Notes: a model not told the origin generated them from the letters alone. A stretch of DNA of 10,013 nucleotides from Syntrophaceae bacterium UBA7520 (GCA_002478265.1 DLNC01000001.1:1-10013); one strand, 5' to 3'; numbered from the stretch's first letter, positions 1 through 7,906 are shown. Translations and numbers: made by a program.

Positions 1-39
1 GAAATATTTTTTCATAGATGACAGCAACGGATAAATAAT

Positions 40-279
40 ATGACAATATATCTTATCTGGCTTAAAAATATCGCTATTTTGATTGCCTCCATAATTTTGC
101 TCGTTTACGGCATCAACATCATGACCGGAGCGTTTCAATTGCAAAATCCCCTGGAGTTTGTCATGACCTTTTTTTCCGCGTCTCTTTTGATTTTGGTTTG
201 CCTTACCGGCCTTATCTACTGTTATTTCCGTTTTTTTCCGCAAAAACCACAAGGTGAAGCTGATCATGAAACGAAATAA
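40..279 (+). CDS. Small two-helix membrane protein of unknown function
   Basis: I do not recognise a family. The 79-residue product has two hydrophobic segments, roughly residues 9-28 and 40-65, separated by a short polar linker, and a charged tail (PQKPQGEADHETK). It is most simply a hairpin inner-membrane protein. The start is ATG with only a weak purine patch (ACGGA, 27-31) eight bases upstream. Its last 14 bases overlap the start of the downstream M16 protease gene at ATG 266, and the ribosome site for that gene (AAGGTG) lies inside this gene. The two are therefore probably translationally coupled, which supports this being a real gene despite its size. It may be an accessory or anchor for the secreted M16 proteins, but that rests on position alone. 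Confidence 0.65.
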   Translation: MTIYLIWLKNIAILIASIILLVYGINIMTGAFQLQNPLEFVMTFFSASLLILVCLTGLIYCYFRFFPQKPQGEADHETK

Positions 280-1759
280 TCTCCTTTTACTGGCCATTTT
301 TATTTTTTGCCTTGGCTTTGCCGGCAGGGCTTTGTGCTTTGACCTGGAAGGCAAGGTCAGCAAAACAAAACTGAAAAACGGCATAACCGTATTGCTCCTG
401 GAGCGGCAGGTAAGCCCCACCGTGTCGTTATATATCCGCCATCGCATCGGCGCGGTGGATGAAGACGAAGGCGAAACCGGCGCGGCGCATTTACTCGAGC
501 ACATGATGTTCAAGGGCACGAAAACCATCGGTACAAAAAATTACGCCGCGGAAAAAAAGATTCTGGACGCCATTGAAAAAACCGGCACGGCGCTCGATCG
601 TGAAAAACAAAAAGGCGAAAAAGCCAACGCCAAAACCATCGCGGCGCTATCGGCAAAACTCCGGAAATTAAACGAAGAGCATAAAAAATATTTCATCCCC
701 AACGAGATCGACCGGCTCTACACGCAAAACGGCGGACTGGACATGAACGCCTCCACCGGACAGGACGTGACCACCTATCACGTGAGCCTTCCCGCTAACA
801 AAATTGAACTTTGGGCGAGAATCGAGTCCGACCGCATGCTCAATCCGGTGTTCCGCGAATTTTACACGGAACGCGACGTGGTCATGGAAGAGAGAAGACA
901 GCGTGTAGAAACCAGTCCCAGCGGAAAACTTTATGAAGAATTCATGAGCGCCGCCTATGCCGTGCATCCTTACCGCAACCCGATTATCGGCTGGCCGCAG
1001 GATTTGCCGTGGTTAAGCCCCGGTGCTATGAGGAAATATTTTGAAAAATATCGCGCGCCGGAAAAAACCGTGATTGCCGTTGTGGGCGCGATTAATCCGA
1101 CTGAAACGTTGAAGCTGATTAAAAAATACTTTGAACCCATCCCCGCGTCTTCCGCAAAACCAAGAATGGCAGAGCCGGAACCCAGGCAAACCGCGGAAAG
1201 AAGAAAAGAAGTCATTTTTGACGCCAATCCGATGATGATTATCGGTTTTCATAAACCGAATTTTCCGGTTTATGAAGATTATGTTTTCGACGTGCTGGAA
1301 ACCATCCTCGCCGACGGGCGCACCAGTCGCCTTTACCACCTCTTGGTAACGAAGATGCAGATCGCCGACAAAATCAGCGTTTATAACGGACTGCCCGGAT
1401 CGCGCTACCCGAATCTCTTCACCATTTTTGCCACGCCCCGCCATCCGCACACGAATGCGGAGCTGGAAAACGTCATCTTGCAGGAATTAGAGCGACTCAA
1501 AACCGAACCAGTATCGGAAGAAGAATTGACTATGGCCAAAAACAAGCTGCGCATGGAATACATCAGCGGTCTTGATTCCAATGCTCAATTGGCTTCGATT
1601 TTATCCTACTATGAAGTGCTGACAGGCGATTACCGGTATTTTGCCGACTATTTAAAGAATATCGATAAAGTTACGCCGCAGGATATCCAACAGGCGGCAA
1701 GCGCATTTTTAACCAAAGAAAACCGCACCATCGCGACACTAGAAAGAAAAAAAGATTAA
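266..1759 (+). CDS. Secreted M16 zinc metalloprotease, catalytic (HxxEH) subunit
   Basis: The product is an M16 (pitrilysin/insulinase-like) peptidase of 497 residues, predicted to act in the periplasm or envelope. Residues 1-26 form a signal peptide (KR, then a hydrophobic core ending near ALCF). The inverted zinc motif is HLLEH at residues 75-79 (ligands H75 and H79, catalytic E78). The distal ligand is E209 in ERDVVMEE, which aligns with the glutamate of mitochondrial processing peptidase. The H-to-E distance is about 55 residues longer than in processing peptidase because of a Lys/Glu-rich, probably helical insert at about 93-156. The M16 C-terminal half follows (about 215-410). The Arg/Tyr pair expected there is absent: the aligned positions are V361 and D368. 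ATG 266 is preferred over in-frame GTG 254 because AAGGTG (251-256) sits nine bases before the ATG, whereas GTG 254 has no ribosome site. The gene overlaps the upstream small gene by 14 bases and is one base from the second M16 gene, so the three look like one operon. Confidence 0.93.
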   Translation: MKRNNLLLLAIFIFCLGFAGRALCFDLEGKVSKTKLKNGITVLLLERQVSPTVSLYIRHRIGAVDEDEGETGAAHLLEHMMFKGTKTIGTKNYAAEKKILDAIEKTGTALDREKQKGEKANAKTIAALSAKLRKLNEEHKKYFIPNEIDRLYTQNGGLDMNASTGQDVTTYHVSLPANKIELWARIESDRMLNPVFREFYTERDVVMEERRQRVETSPSGKLYEEFMSAAYAVHPYRNPIIGWPQDLPWLSPGAMRKYFEKYRAPEKTVIAVVGAINPTETLKLIKKYFEPIPASSAKPRMAEPEPRQTAERRKEVIFDANPMMIIGFHKPNFPVYEDYVFDVLETILADGRTSRLYHLLVTKMQIADKISVYNGLPGSRYPNLFTIFATPRHPHTNAELENVILQELERLKTEPVSEEELTMAKNKLRMEYISGLDSNAQLASILSYYEVLTGDYRYFADYLKNIDKVTPQDIQQAASAFLTKENRTIATLERKKD

Positions 1760-1760
1760 T

Positions 1761-3191
1761 ATGATGCTGATTAAGAAATCATTTTTTTTAAAATTTTTAT
1801 CATTTGTTTTATTAGCTTGTTTTTGCGCCACAGCCGCCGTGGCGGATTCCCGTCTGATTCCGCCGGACAAAATTGTTTACCCGAAGCTGAAATTTGAATT
1901 ACCCAAAGCCGAGCGCGTGGTTCTGGAAAACGGAATTGTTTTATATATTATGGAGGATAACGAACTGCCTCTAGTTAATGTCAACGCTATTTTTCGCACC
2001 GGTTCCATTTATGATCCGCCGGGTAAAGAAGGCGTGGCGGAACTTGCGGCATATCTCATGAGAACGGGCGGCACCAAAAAAACGGCAAGCGATCAGCTCG
2101 ACCGGCGGCTTGATTTTCTGGCCGCGTCCATTTCTTTTTCCATGGCGACTGATCACGCCACGGGAGATTTATCAGTTTTAAGCAAAGATATTGCTGAAGC
2201 GCTGGATTATTTTTCCCAGATGATCATCGCGCCGGCATTTGAAAAAAAGAAACTGGAGATCGCCGTCCAGCTCAAAATAGAGGATCTGCGTCGGCTACAG
2301 GACAATCCGCAACGGCTGGCTTTCCGTGAATTCAACCGCCTTATGTTTGAAAATGACGCGCGTGGCAGGCTATCCACCCCAAAATCACTTCACGCCATTA
2401 CCCGATGTGATCTACGCAGGTTTCACCAAGAGTTTTTTCATCCGCAAAACGCGATGTTTGCCATCACCGGCGACATCACCCGCGATCAGGCGATAAATTT
2501 ATTTAGCAAATACTTCGGCGCGTGGAAAAAAGGCCGCGTTTCTGAAGAGGCGCCGCCTCCCAAACAAACATTCACGCCAGGCCTTTATTATCTGCATAAA
2601 GAGATTCCGCAATCGACAATTGTAATCGGTCAGTTTGCCCCCGGCAAACATCATCCCGATTACCACGCCTTCAGCGTCCTGGATTTCATCGCGGGCAGCG
2701 GCGGCTTCAATTCGCGCATTTTCGACGCGGTGCGCAACAATGAGGGCCTTGCCTACAGCGCGGGAAGCTTTTACCGGGCGCGCCCCGCTTTCGGAATTTT
2801 CGGCGCTTACGCTTTCACCAAAACATCTTCGACCCTGCAGGCGCTTTCCCTCATTAACGGCACCGTGGATGAAATCAGAAAAAAAAATGTAACGCCACAG
2901 GAGCTCGAGTGGGCCAAGCAATCAACAATAAACGGCTTTATTTTTTCTTTCACCAGTGCCGAGCAAATTGCCTGGCAGCAAATGAGAAATGAATTTGAAA
3001 AAATGCCACCTGATTATCTGGAACTTTACCGCGATAAAATAGAAAAAATTACGCTGGATGATCTGCGTCGGCTGGCAGATATTTATCTGAATAAAACAAA
3101 AAATGTTGTGCTGATTTTAGGCGACAGCAAGAATTTTGACGAACCCGCGGGCGATTTACCCGAACCGGTCTTGATTAAACCGCAGGAATAA
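1761..3191 (+). CDS. M16 family protein lacking zinc ligands, probable partner subunit
   Basis: This 476-residue M16-fold protein is predicted to be exported. The N-terminus has KK, a hydrophobic stretch, and a likely signal peptidase I site after AVA (residue 28). LLAC at 17-20 is an alternative, imperfect lipobox, so a lipoprotein form cannot be excluded. Where active M16 enzymes have HxxEH, this protein reads GVAELAAYLM (residues 91-100), so both zinc histidines and the catalytic glutamate are missing. The C-terminal half keeps a glycine-rich segment (AGSGGFNSR, 311-319) and an Arg/Tyr pair, R325 and Y332, seven residues apart as in insulin-degrading enzyme. In heterodimeric M16B proteases one chain supplies zinc and the other Arg/Tyr, so I infer that this is the non-zinc partner of the preceding protein. 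It starts one base after the upstream stop; an in-frame ATG at 1764 is an equally usable start. The gene contains a T8 run (1782-1789) and an A9 run (2879-2887). Confidence 0.9.
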   Translation: MMLIKKSFFLKFLSFVLLACFCATAAVADSRLIPPDKIVYPKLKFELPKAERVVLENGIVLYIMEDNELPLVNVNAIFRTGSIYDPPGKEGVAELAAYLMRTGGTKKTASDQLDRRLDFLAASISFSMATDHATGDLSVLSKDIAEALDYFSQMIIAPAFEKKKLEIAVQLKIEDLRRLQDNPQRLAFREFNRLMFENDARGRLSTPKSLHAITRCDLRRFHQEFFHPQNAMFAITGDITRDQAINLFSKYFGAWKKGRVSEEAPPPKQTFTPGLYYLHKEIPQSTIVIGQFAPGKHHPDYHAFSVLDFIAGSGGFNSRIFDAVRNNEGLAYSAGSFYRARPAFGIFGAYAFTKTSSTLQALSLINGTVDEIRKKNVTPQELEWAKQSTINGFIFSFTSAEQIAWQQMRNEFEKMPPDYLELYRDKIEKITLDDLRRLADIYLNKTKNVVLILGDSKNFDEPAGDLPEPVLIKPQE

Positions 3192-3208
3192 ACTTATTAA
3201 GGATAGCT

Positions 3209-4450
3209 ATGTTTTCGGAAGATGTCTTCAAAAAAGTTACCAAAAGAATTGATTCCTACCGCCGGGAAATGATTGATTTGCAGATCGCGCTTACCGCCAT
3301 CAATGCCGTCGGCCCCGACAACGGCGGTCCGGGCGAAATGGACAAAGCCCGGTTTCTGGAAGAACGCCTGCGCGAGCTTGGGTTTGACAATTTCCGCCAT
3401 TTCGACGCCCCTGATAAAAACGTGCCTGCCGGAATCCGCCCCAATTTTATCACGACGATTGAGGGCAAAAACAAAAAAAGATTTGTCTGGATTCTCACTC
3501 ATCTGGATGTTGTGCCTCCCGGAGAACTGAAACTCTGGAGCCGCGATCCCTACGAAGCTTATGTAAAAAACGGGCGCATCTACGGTCGCGGCACGGAGGA
3601 CAATCAGCAGGATATGGTAGCATCCATCTTCGCGGCCAAAGCGCTGATGGATGAACAAATCATCCCGCCTCATTCCATCGGCCTGGCTTTTGTTTCCGAT
3701 GAAGAAACGTCAAGCAAATACGGCCTCGCGCACATGCTTAAATGCCCGCAACAGCCTTTCGGTAAAAAAGATTTAATCATTGTTCCCGACGGCGGCAATC
3801 CTCAGGGCACGCTGATCGAAATAGCGGAAAAAAGCATGCTCTGGCTGCGCTTCAAAACAAAAGGAAAACAGTGCCACGCCTCTGTGCCACAATTAGGAAA
3901 AAACGCCTTCGCCGCCGCCTCATATCTGGTGACCAGGCTGGAATCATTAAAAACCCGTTTTGCCAAGACGGACAGGCTCTTCTATCCGCCCATGAGCACA
4001 TTTGAACCGACCAAGAAAGAACCCAACGTCGGCAATGTCAACACGATACCCGGTGAAGATGTTTTCTATCTGGACTGCCGCGTTTTGCCTCAGTATCGTC
4101 TGGAAGATGTTCTAAAGGAAGCAAAAATAATCGCCAGAGCTGTAGAACAGAAATTCAAGGTCAAACTAGAAATATCGATTGTGCAGAAACTCCAGGCCCC
4201 CCTCCCCACTGCCGCGGATGCGCCCGTCGTTAAAGCGTTGCATCAGGCCGTCGCACGGGTTTATCATGTGAACGCAAAACCAGGAGGCGTAGGCGGTGGA
4301 ACTGTCGCCGCTTTTTTCCGTAAGAAAAATTATCCTGCCGCCGTATGGTCGAAGTTCAATATTACCGCCCACCAGCCTGACGAAAACTGCGCTATCGCCA
4401 ACATGCTGGGCAACGCCAAAGTTTTCGCGCACATATTTCTGCAAGAGTAA
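3209..4450 (+). CDS. M20 family metallohydrolase (ArgE/DapE/carboxypeptidase-like)
   Basis: This 413-residue cytoplasmic enzyme of the M20 di-zinc amidohydrolase family has no signal peptide. Such enzymes hydrolyse peptide or N-acyl amide bonds of small substrates; the substrate here cannot be read from sequence. The active-site set looks complete: H98 and D100 (THLDVVPPG), bridging D131 (GRGTED), base E165 with ligand E166 (SDEETSS), ligand D194 (VPDGG) and ligand H388 (NITAHQPDENC). The central dimerisation domain (about 205-320) carries the usual His of its first strand (GKQCHASVP, H223) and NVNTIPG at 276-282. A glycine-rich turn at 359-364 precedes the last ligand. The start has a good ribosome site, AAGGA at 3199-3203, five bases before the ATG. 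It lies 17 bases after the M16 pair and is probably co-transcribed with it, which would suit uptake and final breakdown of peptides, but this is inference. Annotations such as acetylornithine deacetylase, succinyl-diaminopimelate desuccinylase or dipeptidase would over-specify it. Confidence 0.9.
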   Translation: MFSEDVFKKVTKRIDSYRREMIDLQIALTAINAVGPDNGGPGEMDKARFLEERLRELGFDNFRHFDAPDKNVPAGIRPNFITTIEGKNKKRFVWILTHLDVVPPGELKLWSRDPYEAYVKNGRIYGRGTEDNQQDMVASIFAAKALMDEQIIPPHSIGLAFVSDEETSSKYGLAHMLKCPQQPFGKKDLIIVPDGGNPQGTLIEIAEKSMLWLRFKTKGKQCHASVPQLGKNAFAAASYLVTRLESLKTRFAKTDRLFYPPMSTFEPTKKEPNVGNVNTIPGEDVFYLDCRVLPQYRLEDVLKEAKIIARAVEQKFKVKLEISIVQKLQAPLPTAADAPVVKALHQAVARVYHVNAKPGGVGGGTVAAFFRKKNYPAAVWSKFNITAHQPDENCAIANMLGNAKVFAHIFLQE

Positions 4451-4501
4451 TTTGTATTGCGTTGCCTTAACTGAAATGGTAAAACCTACGATGAAATTAG
4501 C

Positions 4502-4539
4502 TGGTTTATTAGCAATAAACCAATAAATACAGTTATTTA
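4502..4539. repeat. Two adjacent inverted repeats in the leader of phoH
   Basis: The only sizeable gap in the first half of the window (4451-4556, 106 bases) holds two back-to-back inverted repeats. The first has perfect 9-base arms, TGGTTTATT at 4502-4510 and AATAAACCA at 4514-4522, around a three-base AGC loop. The second has 6-base arms, TAAATA at 4524-4529 and TATTTA at 4534-4539, around CAGT. The second ends just before the GAGGT ribosome site (4541-4545) of phoH. Neither is followed by a T-run, so these do not look like ordinary intrinsic terminators. A repressor operator or an RNA hairpin near the ribosome site are both possible. The stems are AT-rich and would be weak in RNA. I see no convincing sigma-70 promoter in the gap; the best candidate (TTGCGT at 4457, TAAAAC at 4480, spacer 17) is poor. 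Confidence 0.5.
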
Positions 4540-4556
4540 CGAGGTAGAACAAATAT

Positions 4557-5561
4557 TTGAAGGAAACGGAAACACATACAGCCACAGAGAAAATTGCGTT
4601 TGACGACCATAATCTCATGAAAAACCTCTGCGGCGAGCATGACAAAAACCTGAAATTTATCGAAAAACTCGAACCGGTAAAAATAAAAGCTTGGGGGAAT
4701 CATTTATCCATTTCCGGGCAGGACGGCCAGGTACACAAGGTGAGCATCATGCTCAGGCAGCTCTACTCGATAATGGACAAGGGCTGGCGCATTCATCCTT
4801 CAGATATTGATTACGCCCATCGCATCCTTTCCGAAGATATCACCTGCGAACTGGCCAGCATTTTTCTGGACACGGTTTTTATTTCTTCCCAAAAAAGACT
4901 AATCACCCCCAAAAGCATCGCGCAAAAACAGTATATCGAATACATGCGCCATTTCGACATGGTCTTTGCCATCGGCCCCGCCGGAACGGGAAAAACTTAT
5001 CTGGCCATGGCCATGGCCGTTTCCTATCTCGTGGAAAAGAAAGTGCAGCGCATTATTTTGGCGCGCCCTGCCGTGGAAGCGGGAGAAAAACTTGGCTTCC
5101 TGCCGGGCGATATGGCCGAAAAAGTCAACCCCTATCTGCGCCCTTTATATGACGCGCTCTACGACATGCTCGATATGGAGCGCGCCGCCGCACTCATCGC
5201 CAAGGGGCTGATCGAAGTGGCGCCGCTGGCCTTCATGCGCGGCCGCACGCTCAACGATTCCTTTGTCATTCTGGACGAAGCGCAGAACACGACGTCCGAA
5301 CAGATGAAAATGTTTTTAACCAGGTTGGGATTCGGCTCCAAGGCGGTAATTACCGGCGACGTCACCCAGGTTGACCTGCCGCAGGATAAGGGCTCCGGCC
5401 TGATTGAAGCCGAAAGCACTCTGAAAAAGATTGACCGTATCCGTTTTGTCCACTTTTCGGACATTGACGTTGTGCGCCACCCTCTGGTCAGCGAAGTCAT
5501 CAAAGCTTATGCCGCGCTGGATAAAGGCAAGAAAAACAACTCGAAAAAGCATACGCCATGA
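4557..5561 (+). CDS. phoH: PhoH-like (PhoL/YbeZ type) P-loop ATPase
   Basis: This is a 334-residue PhoH-family ATPase, a cytoplasmic P-loop protein related to helicase superfamily I ATPases and associated with RNA metabolism, often next to ybeY. An N-terminal KH-like region covers roughly residues 30-75. The ATPase core follows with Walker A GPAGTGKT (140-147), the family block RPAVEAGEKLGFLPGD (170-185), Walker B FVILDEAQN (236-244, with D240 and E241) and the ITGDVTQ sensor (265-271). Length fits the family (about 320-350). The start is TTG at 4557: an in-frame TAG at 4545 blocks anything earlier, GAGGT at 4541-4545 lies 11 bases upstream, and the next ATG (4617) has no ribosome site and would cut into the conserved FDDHNL...GEHDKNL segment. 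A TTG start with long spacing suggests modest translation. The stop codon overlaps the next start as ATGA, so phoH and pgpH are translationally coupled. The exact cellular role of PhoH proteins remains poorly defined. Confidence 0.93.
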   Translation: MKETETHTATEKIAFDDHNLMKNLCGEHDKNLKFIEKLEPVKIKAWGNHLSISGQDGQVHKVSIMLRQLYSIMDKGWRIHPSDIDYAHRILSEDITCELASIFLDTVFISSQKRLITPKSIAQKQYIEYMRHFDMVFAIGPAGTGKTYLAMAMAVSYLVEKKVQRIILARPAVEAGEKLGFLPGDMAEKVNPYLRPLYDALYDMLDMERAAALIAKGLIEVAPLAFMRGRTLNDSFVILDEAQNTTSEQMKMFLTRLGFGSKAVITGDVTQVDLPQDKGSGLIEAESTLKKIDRIRFVHFSDIDVVRHPLVSEVIKAYAALDKGKKNNSKKHTP

Positions 5562-7906
5562 ATTTCATAAATTTCCTCAAAAACACTCTGGAAAGCACTT
5601 CAGATAAATTTCTGCGGCGACACCAAAAGGCGCTGGATCTTCTGAAGAACAGCTCTTTTCAGAAATGGTCCATCGCCGTCGCACTGTGCCTTATTATTGC
5701 CCTGATGCTCGCGCCCGAAATTCATCTTTTCGCGCCTAAATTTGAACAGGGAATGATTGCCGAACATGACATAAAAGCCGATCGTGATTTTCTCGTTGAA
5801 GATATACGGGCGACGGAGGAGAAGAAAAAAGAAGCCGCGGAAGCGGTATTGAATGTTTATGACTATGACAGCAGAGTGGCCGCGGCAATTAGAACAAAAC
5901 TCGCCCGTGCTTTCTCCCTTGCCGCAAAAGACTTAAAAGTTGATCAAAAAGATGAAGCCCTCCTCACGGGAAGTCCCGTTTCCCAGAAACACAAGCGCAA
6001 CCTGGAGACCAATCTGGGCGTTTTGCTGACCACGGAAGAATACTTCGTTTTGCGGGAGAAAAAATTTTCGACTGACACGCAGCGCGACCTTTACCGCGCC
6101 ATTTCTTATTTTTACGAAAACAGACTCATCGCCAGCGTTCCTTTCAGCAAAGCGGAAAAGGAGAAAGGCATTACGCTGAGAGACATCGAAACGCAGAACG
6201 AAAGAAACATCAAAGACGTATCCAGAATATTCAACATACAGGAAGCAGACGAATACCTGCTGCGCAGAATAAACAGTGTTTTCGCCGCTGATGATTATAC
6301 GACAAGAAGAGTGCTCTTTTCCGTCGCCAAAAAACTGATCGAGCCAAATCTAACTTTTAACAAAGACGCCACGGAGAGAAAAAAGCTTGCGGCCATGGAA
6401 GAAGTAAAGCCGGTGCTTTTCCAGGTGCAAAAAAACGAAATGATTGTGCGGGAAGGCGAAAAAATCGGCTACACGGGATTAATCAAGCTGGACGCTTTCT
6501 ACAAAAAATCGGGGGAAAATACCTTTTCCGGATTCGCCGTTTTTCTCGGCATCTTTTTGACGTCAATTTTTCTGTCGATAATTTTATACTTCTGGCGCAC
6601 CAGAAACTGGACAAAGCCATCCTCGCGCTCCAATCTCGATTTTCTTGTTATGGGCATCCTGGCCATTATCCAGATATTATTCGTCAAAACGGGTATTTTT
6701 ATCGCCATGGCCATCAACCGGGCGTTTCCTTCCATCCCGACTGATGCCTGTTATTTCGCCATTCCCTTCGCTCTGGGCGCCATCATCATCGCCGTTCTGA
6801 TTAACCGCAATGTCGCTCTTATTTTAACTGTTTTTACCGCTTTCATGATCAGTCTTCTGTTTGAGGAAAAAATCACTTTTCCTCTTTACAGTTTTCTGGG
6901 ATCGGTCGCCGCGTCCTACCGCGCCGTTCGATCCCATCAGCGCTCCGCCTTTTTGAGACTGGGTGTTTTTCTGGGCCTGATAAACATGGCGGCGATAATC
7001 AGCATTAACTTTCTGACCGGCAATATCTTTAATGACTTATTTATCCGGCTGGTCATGGGATTCGTGGGCGGCCTGCTCACCGGCGTGCTGGTCGCCGGCT
7101 TGACGCCCGTTTTTGAAAGTTTATTCGGCTATATCACGGACATCCGGCTGCTGGAGCTGGCCAACTTAAACCAGCCTCTTTTTCAGAAAATGATTATCGA
7201 AGCTCCCGGCACTTACCATCACAGCATCGTTGTGGCTTCGCTGGTGGAAGCGGCAGCTGAGGCAATTGGCGCCAATTCACTGCTGGCCAAAGTAAGCGCC
7301 TATTATCACGACATCGGTAAGCTCACCAAACCGCAATATTTTATTGAAAATCAGCCGAAAGCGGAGAACCGGCATGACAAGCTTTCGCCCAAGATGAGTT
7401 CTCTCGTAATCATTTCCCATGTCAAAGACGGCTGCGAGCTTGCCGCAAAAGAAAAGCTTGGGCGGCCAATTATCGACATCATTCGCGAACATCACGGCAC
7501 AAGCATCGTCAGCTACTTTTACGATAAAGCCAAAAAAAACAAAGACCGAACGGCCAGTAATTTGTCGGAAACAGATTTTCGCTATCCCGGCCCCAAACCG
7601 CAGACCAAAGAAGCCGGCCTGGTGATGCTAGGTGACGTTATCGAGGCTTCCTCGCGTACTCTTTCCAATCCCACGCCGGCCAGGATAAGATCACTGGTGC
7701 GCGAAAGAATAGAGCGCATCTACATGGACGGACAACTCGATGATTGTGAACTGACCCTAAAAAACCTGAACACCATTGCCGAATCGTTTATCAAAATTCT
7801 CACGGGTATCTTCCACCACCGCGTCGATTATCCGGAATCTCCCGCGAAAGATACGAACGGCAAAAAAACAACAGATGAATCTGCAGATAAAAAACCTTCA
7901 AAATAA
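5558..7906 (+). CDS. pgpH: 7TM-HD family cyclic-di-AMP phosphodiesterase (PgpH type)
   Basis: This 782-residue membrane protein has the PgpH/YqfF architecture. One N-terminal helix (about 36-52) is followed by a large extracytoplasmic 7TMR-HDED domain (about 53-322), seven transmembrane helices (about 323-516) and a cytoplasmic HD phosphohydrolase domain (about 535-755). The metal ligands expected for the family are present: H554/H555 (GTYHHS), H584-D585 (YYHDIGK), H621 (SHVKDG), H645-H646 (EHHGT) and D693 (GDVIEASSR). Characterised relatives such as Listeria PgpH hydrolyse cyclic-di-AMP to pApA, so I infer the same here; the ligand of the outer domain is unknown. A short hydrophilic Lys/Asp-rich tail (763-782) follows the HD domain, and ybeY starts within it. 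The gene sits between phoH and ybeY, the order known from Bacillus (phoH-yqfF-yqfG). Its ATG overlaps the phoH stop. A matching diadenylate cyclase should exist elsewhere in the genome. Confidence 0.93.
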   Translation: MNFINFLKNTLESTSDKFLRRHQKALDLLKNSSFQKWSIAVALCLIIALMLAPEIHLFAPKFEQGMIAEHDIKADRDFLVEDIRATEEKKKEAAEAVLNVYDYDSRVAAAIRTKLARAFSLAAKDLKVDQKDEALLTGSPVSQKHKRNLETNLGVLLTTEEYFVLREKKFSTDTQRDLYRAISYFYENRLIASVPFSKAEKEKGITLRDIETQNERNIKDVSRIFNIQEADEYLLRRINSVFAADDYTTRRVLFSVAKKLIEPNLTFNKDATERKKLAAMEEVKPVLFQVQKNEMIVREGEKIGYTGLIKLDAFYKKSGENTFSGFAVFLGIFLTSIFLSIILYFWRTRNWTKPSSRSNLDFLVMGILAIIQILFVKTGIFIAMAINRAFPSIPTDACYFAIPFALGAIIIAVLINRNVALILTVFTAFMISLLFEEKITFPLYSFLGSVAASYRAVRSHQRSAFLRLGVFLGLINMAAIISINFLTGNIFNDLFIRLVMGFVGGLLTGVLVAGLTPVFESLFGYITDIRLLELANLNQPLFQKMIIEAPGTYHHSIVVASLVEAAAEAIGANSLLAKVSAYYHDIGKLTKPQYFIENQPKAENRHDKLSPKMSSLVIISHVKDGCELAAKEKLGRPIIDIIREHHGTSIVSYFYDKAKKNKDRTASNLSETDFRYPGPKPQTKEAGLVMLGDVIEASSRTLSNPTPARIRSLVRERIERIYMDGQLDDCELTLKNLNTIAESFIKILTGIFHHRVDYPESPAKDTNGKKTTDESADKKPSK

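Noticed and set aside
2..34. Possible C-terminal end of an upstream gene (KYFFIDDSNG then stop)
   Set aside because: Only ten codons are visible and other frames also end nearby, so the true frame cannot be decided.
254..265. GTG 254 as start of the first M16 gene
   Set aside because: It has no ribosome site of its own and falls inside the AAGGTG that serves ATG 266.
1013..1450. 145-codon minus-strand open frame opposite the first M16 gene
   Set aside because: It lies wholly within a strongly supported gene, shows no recognisable motif, and has the composition of an antisense shadow of GC-biased codons.
3197..3673. 158-codon minus-strand open frame opposite the M20 gene
   Set aside because: It is antisense to the conserved H98/D100/D131 region and has no motif of its own.
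4166..4645. 159-codon minus-strand open frame spanning the gap before phoH
   Set aside because: It overlaps the M20 C-terminus (including the H388 ligand region) and the phoH start, and its product resembles no family I know; the gap portion is AT-rich and simply lacks stops.
7776..7874. Upstream 33-residue extension of ybeY
   Set aside because: It is out-of-frame pgpH sequence, and the family N-terminus matches ATG 7875; the extension would be atypical for YbeY.
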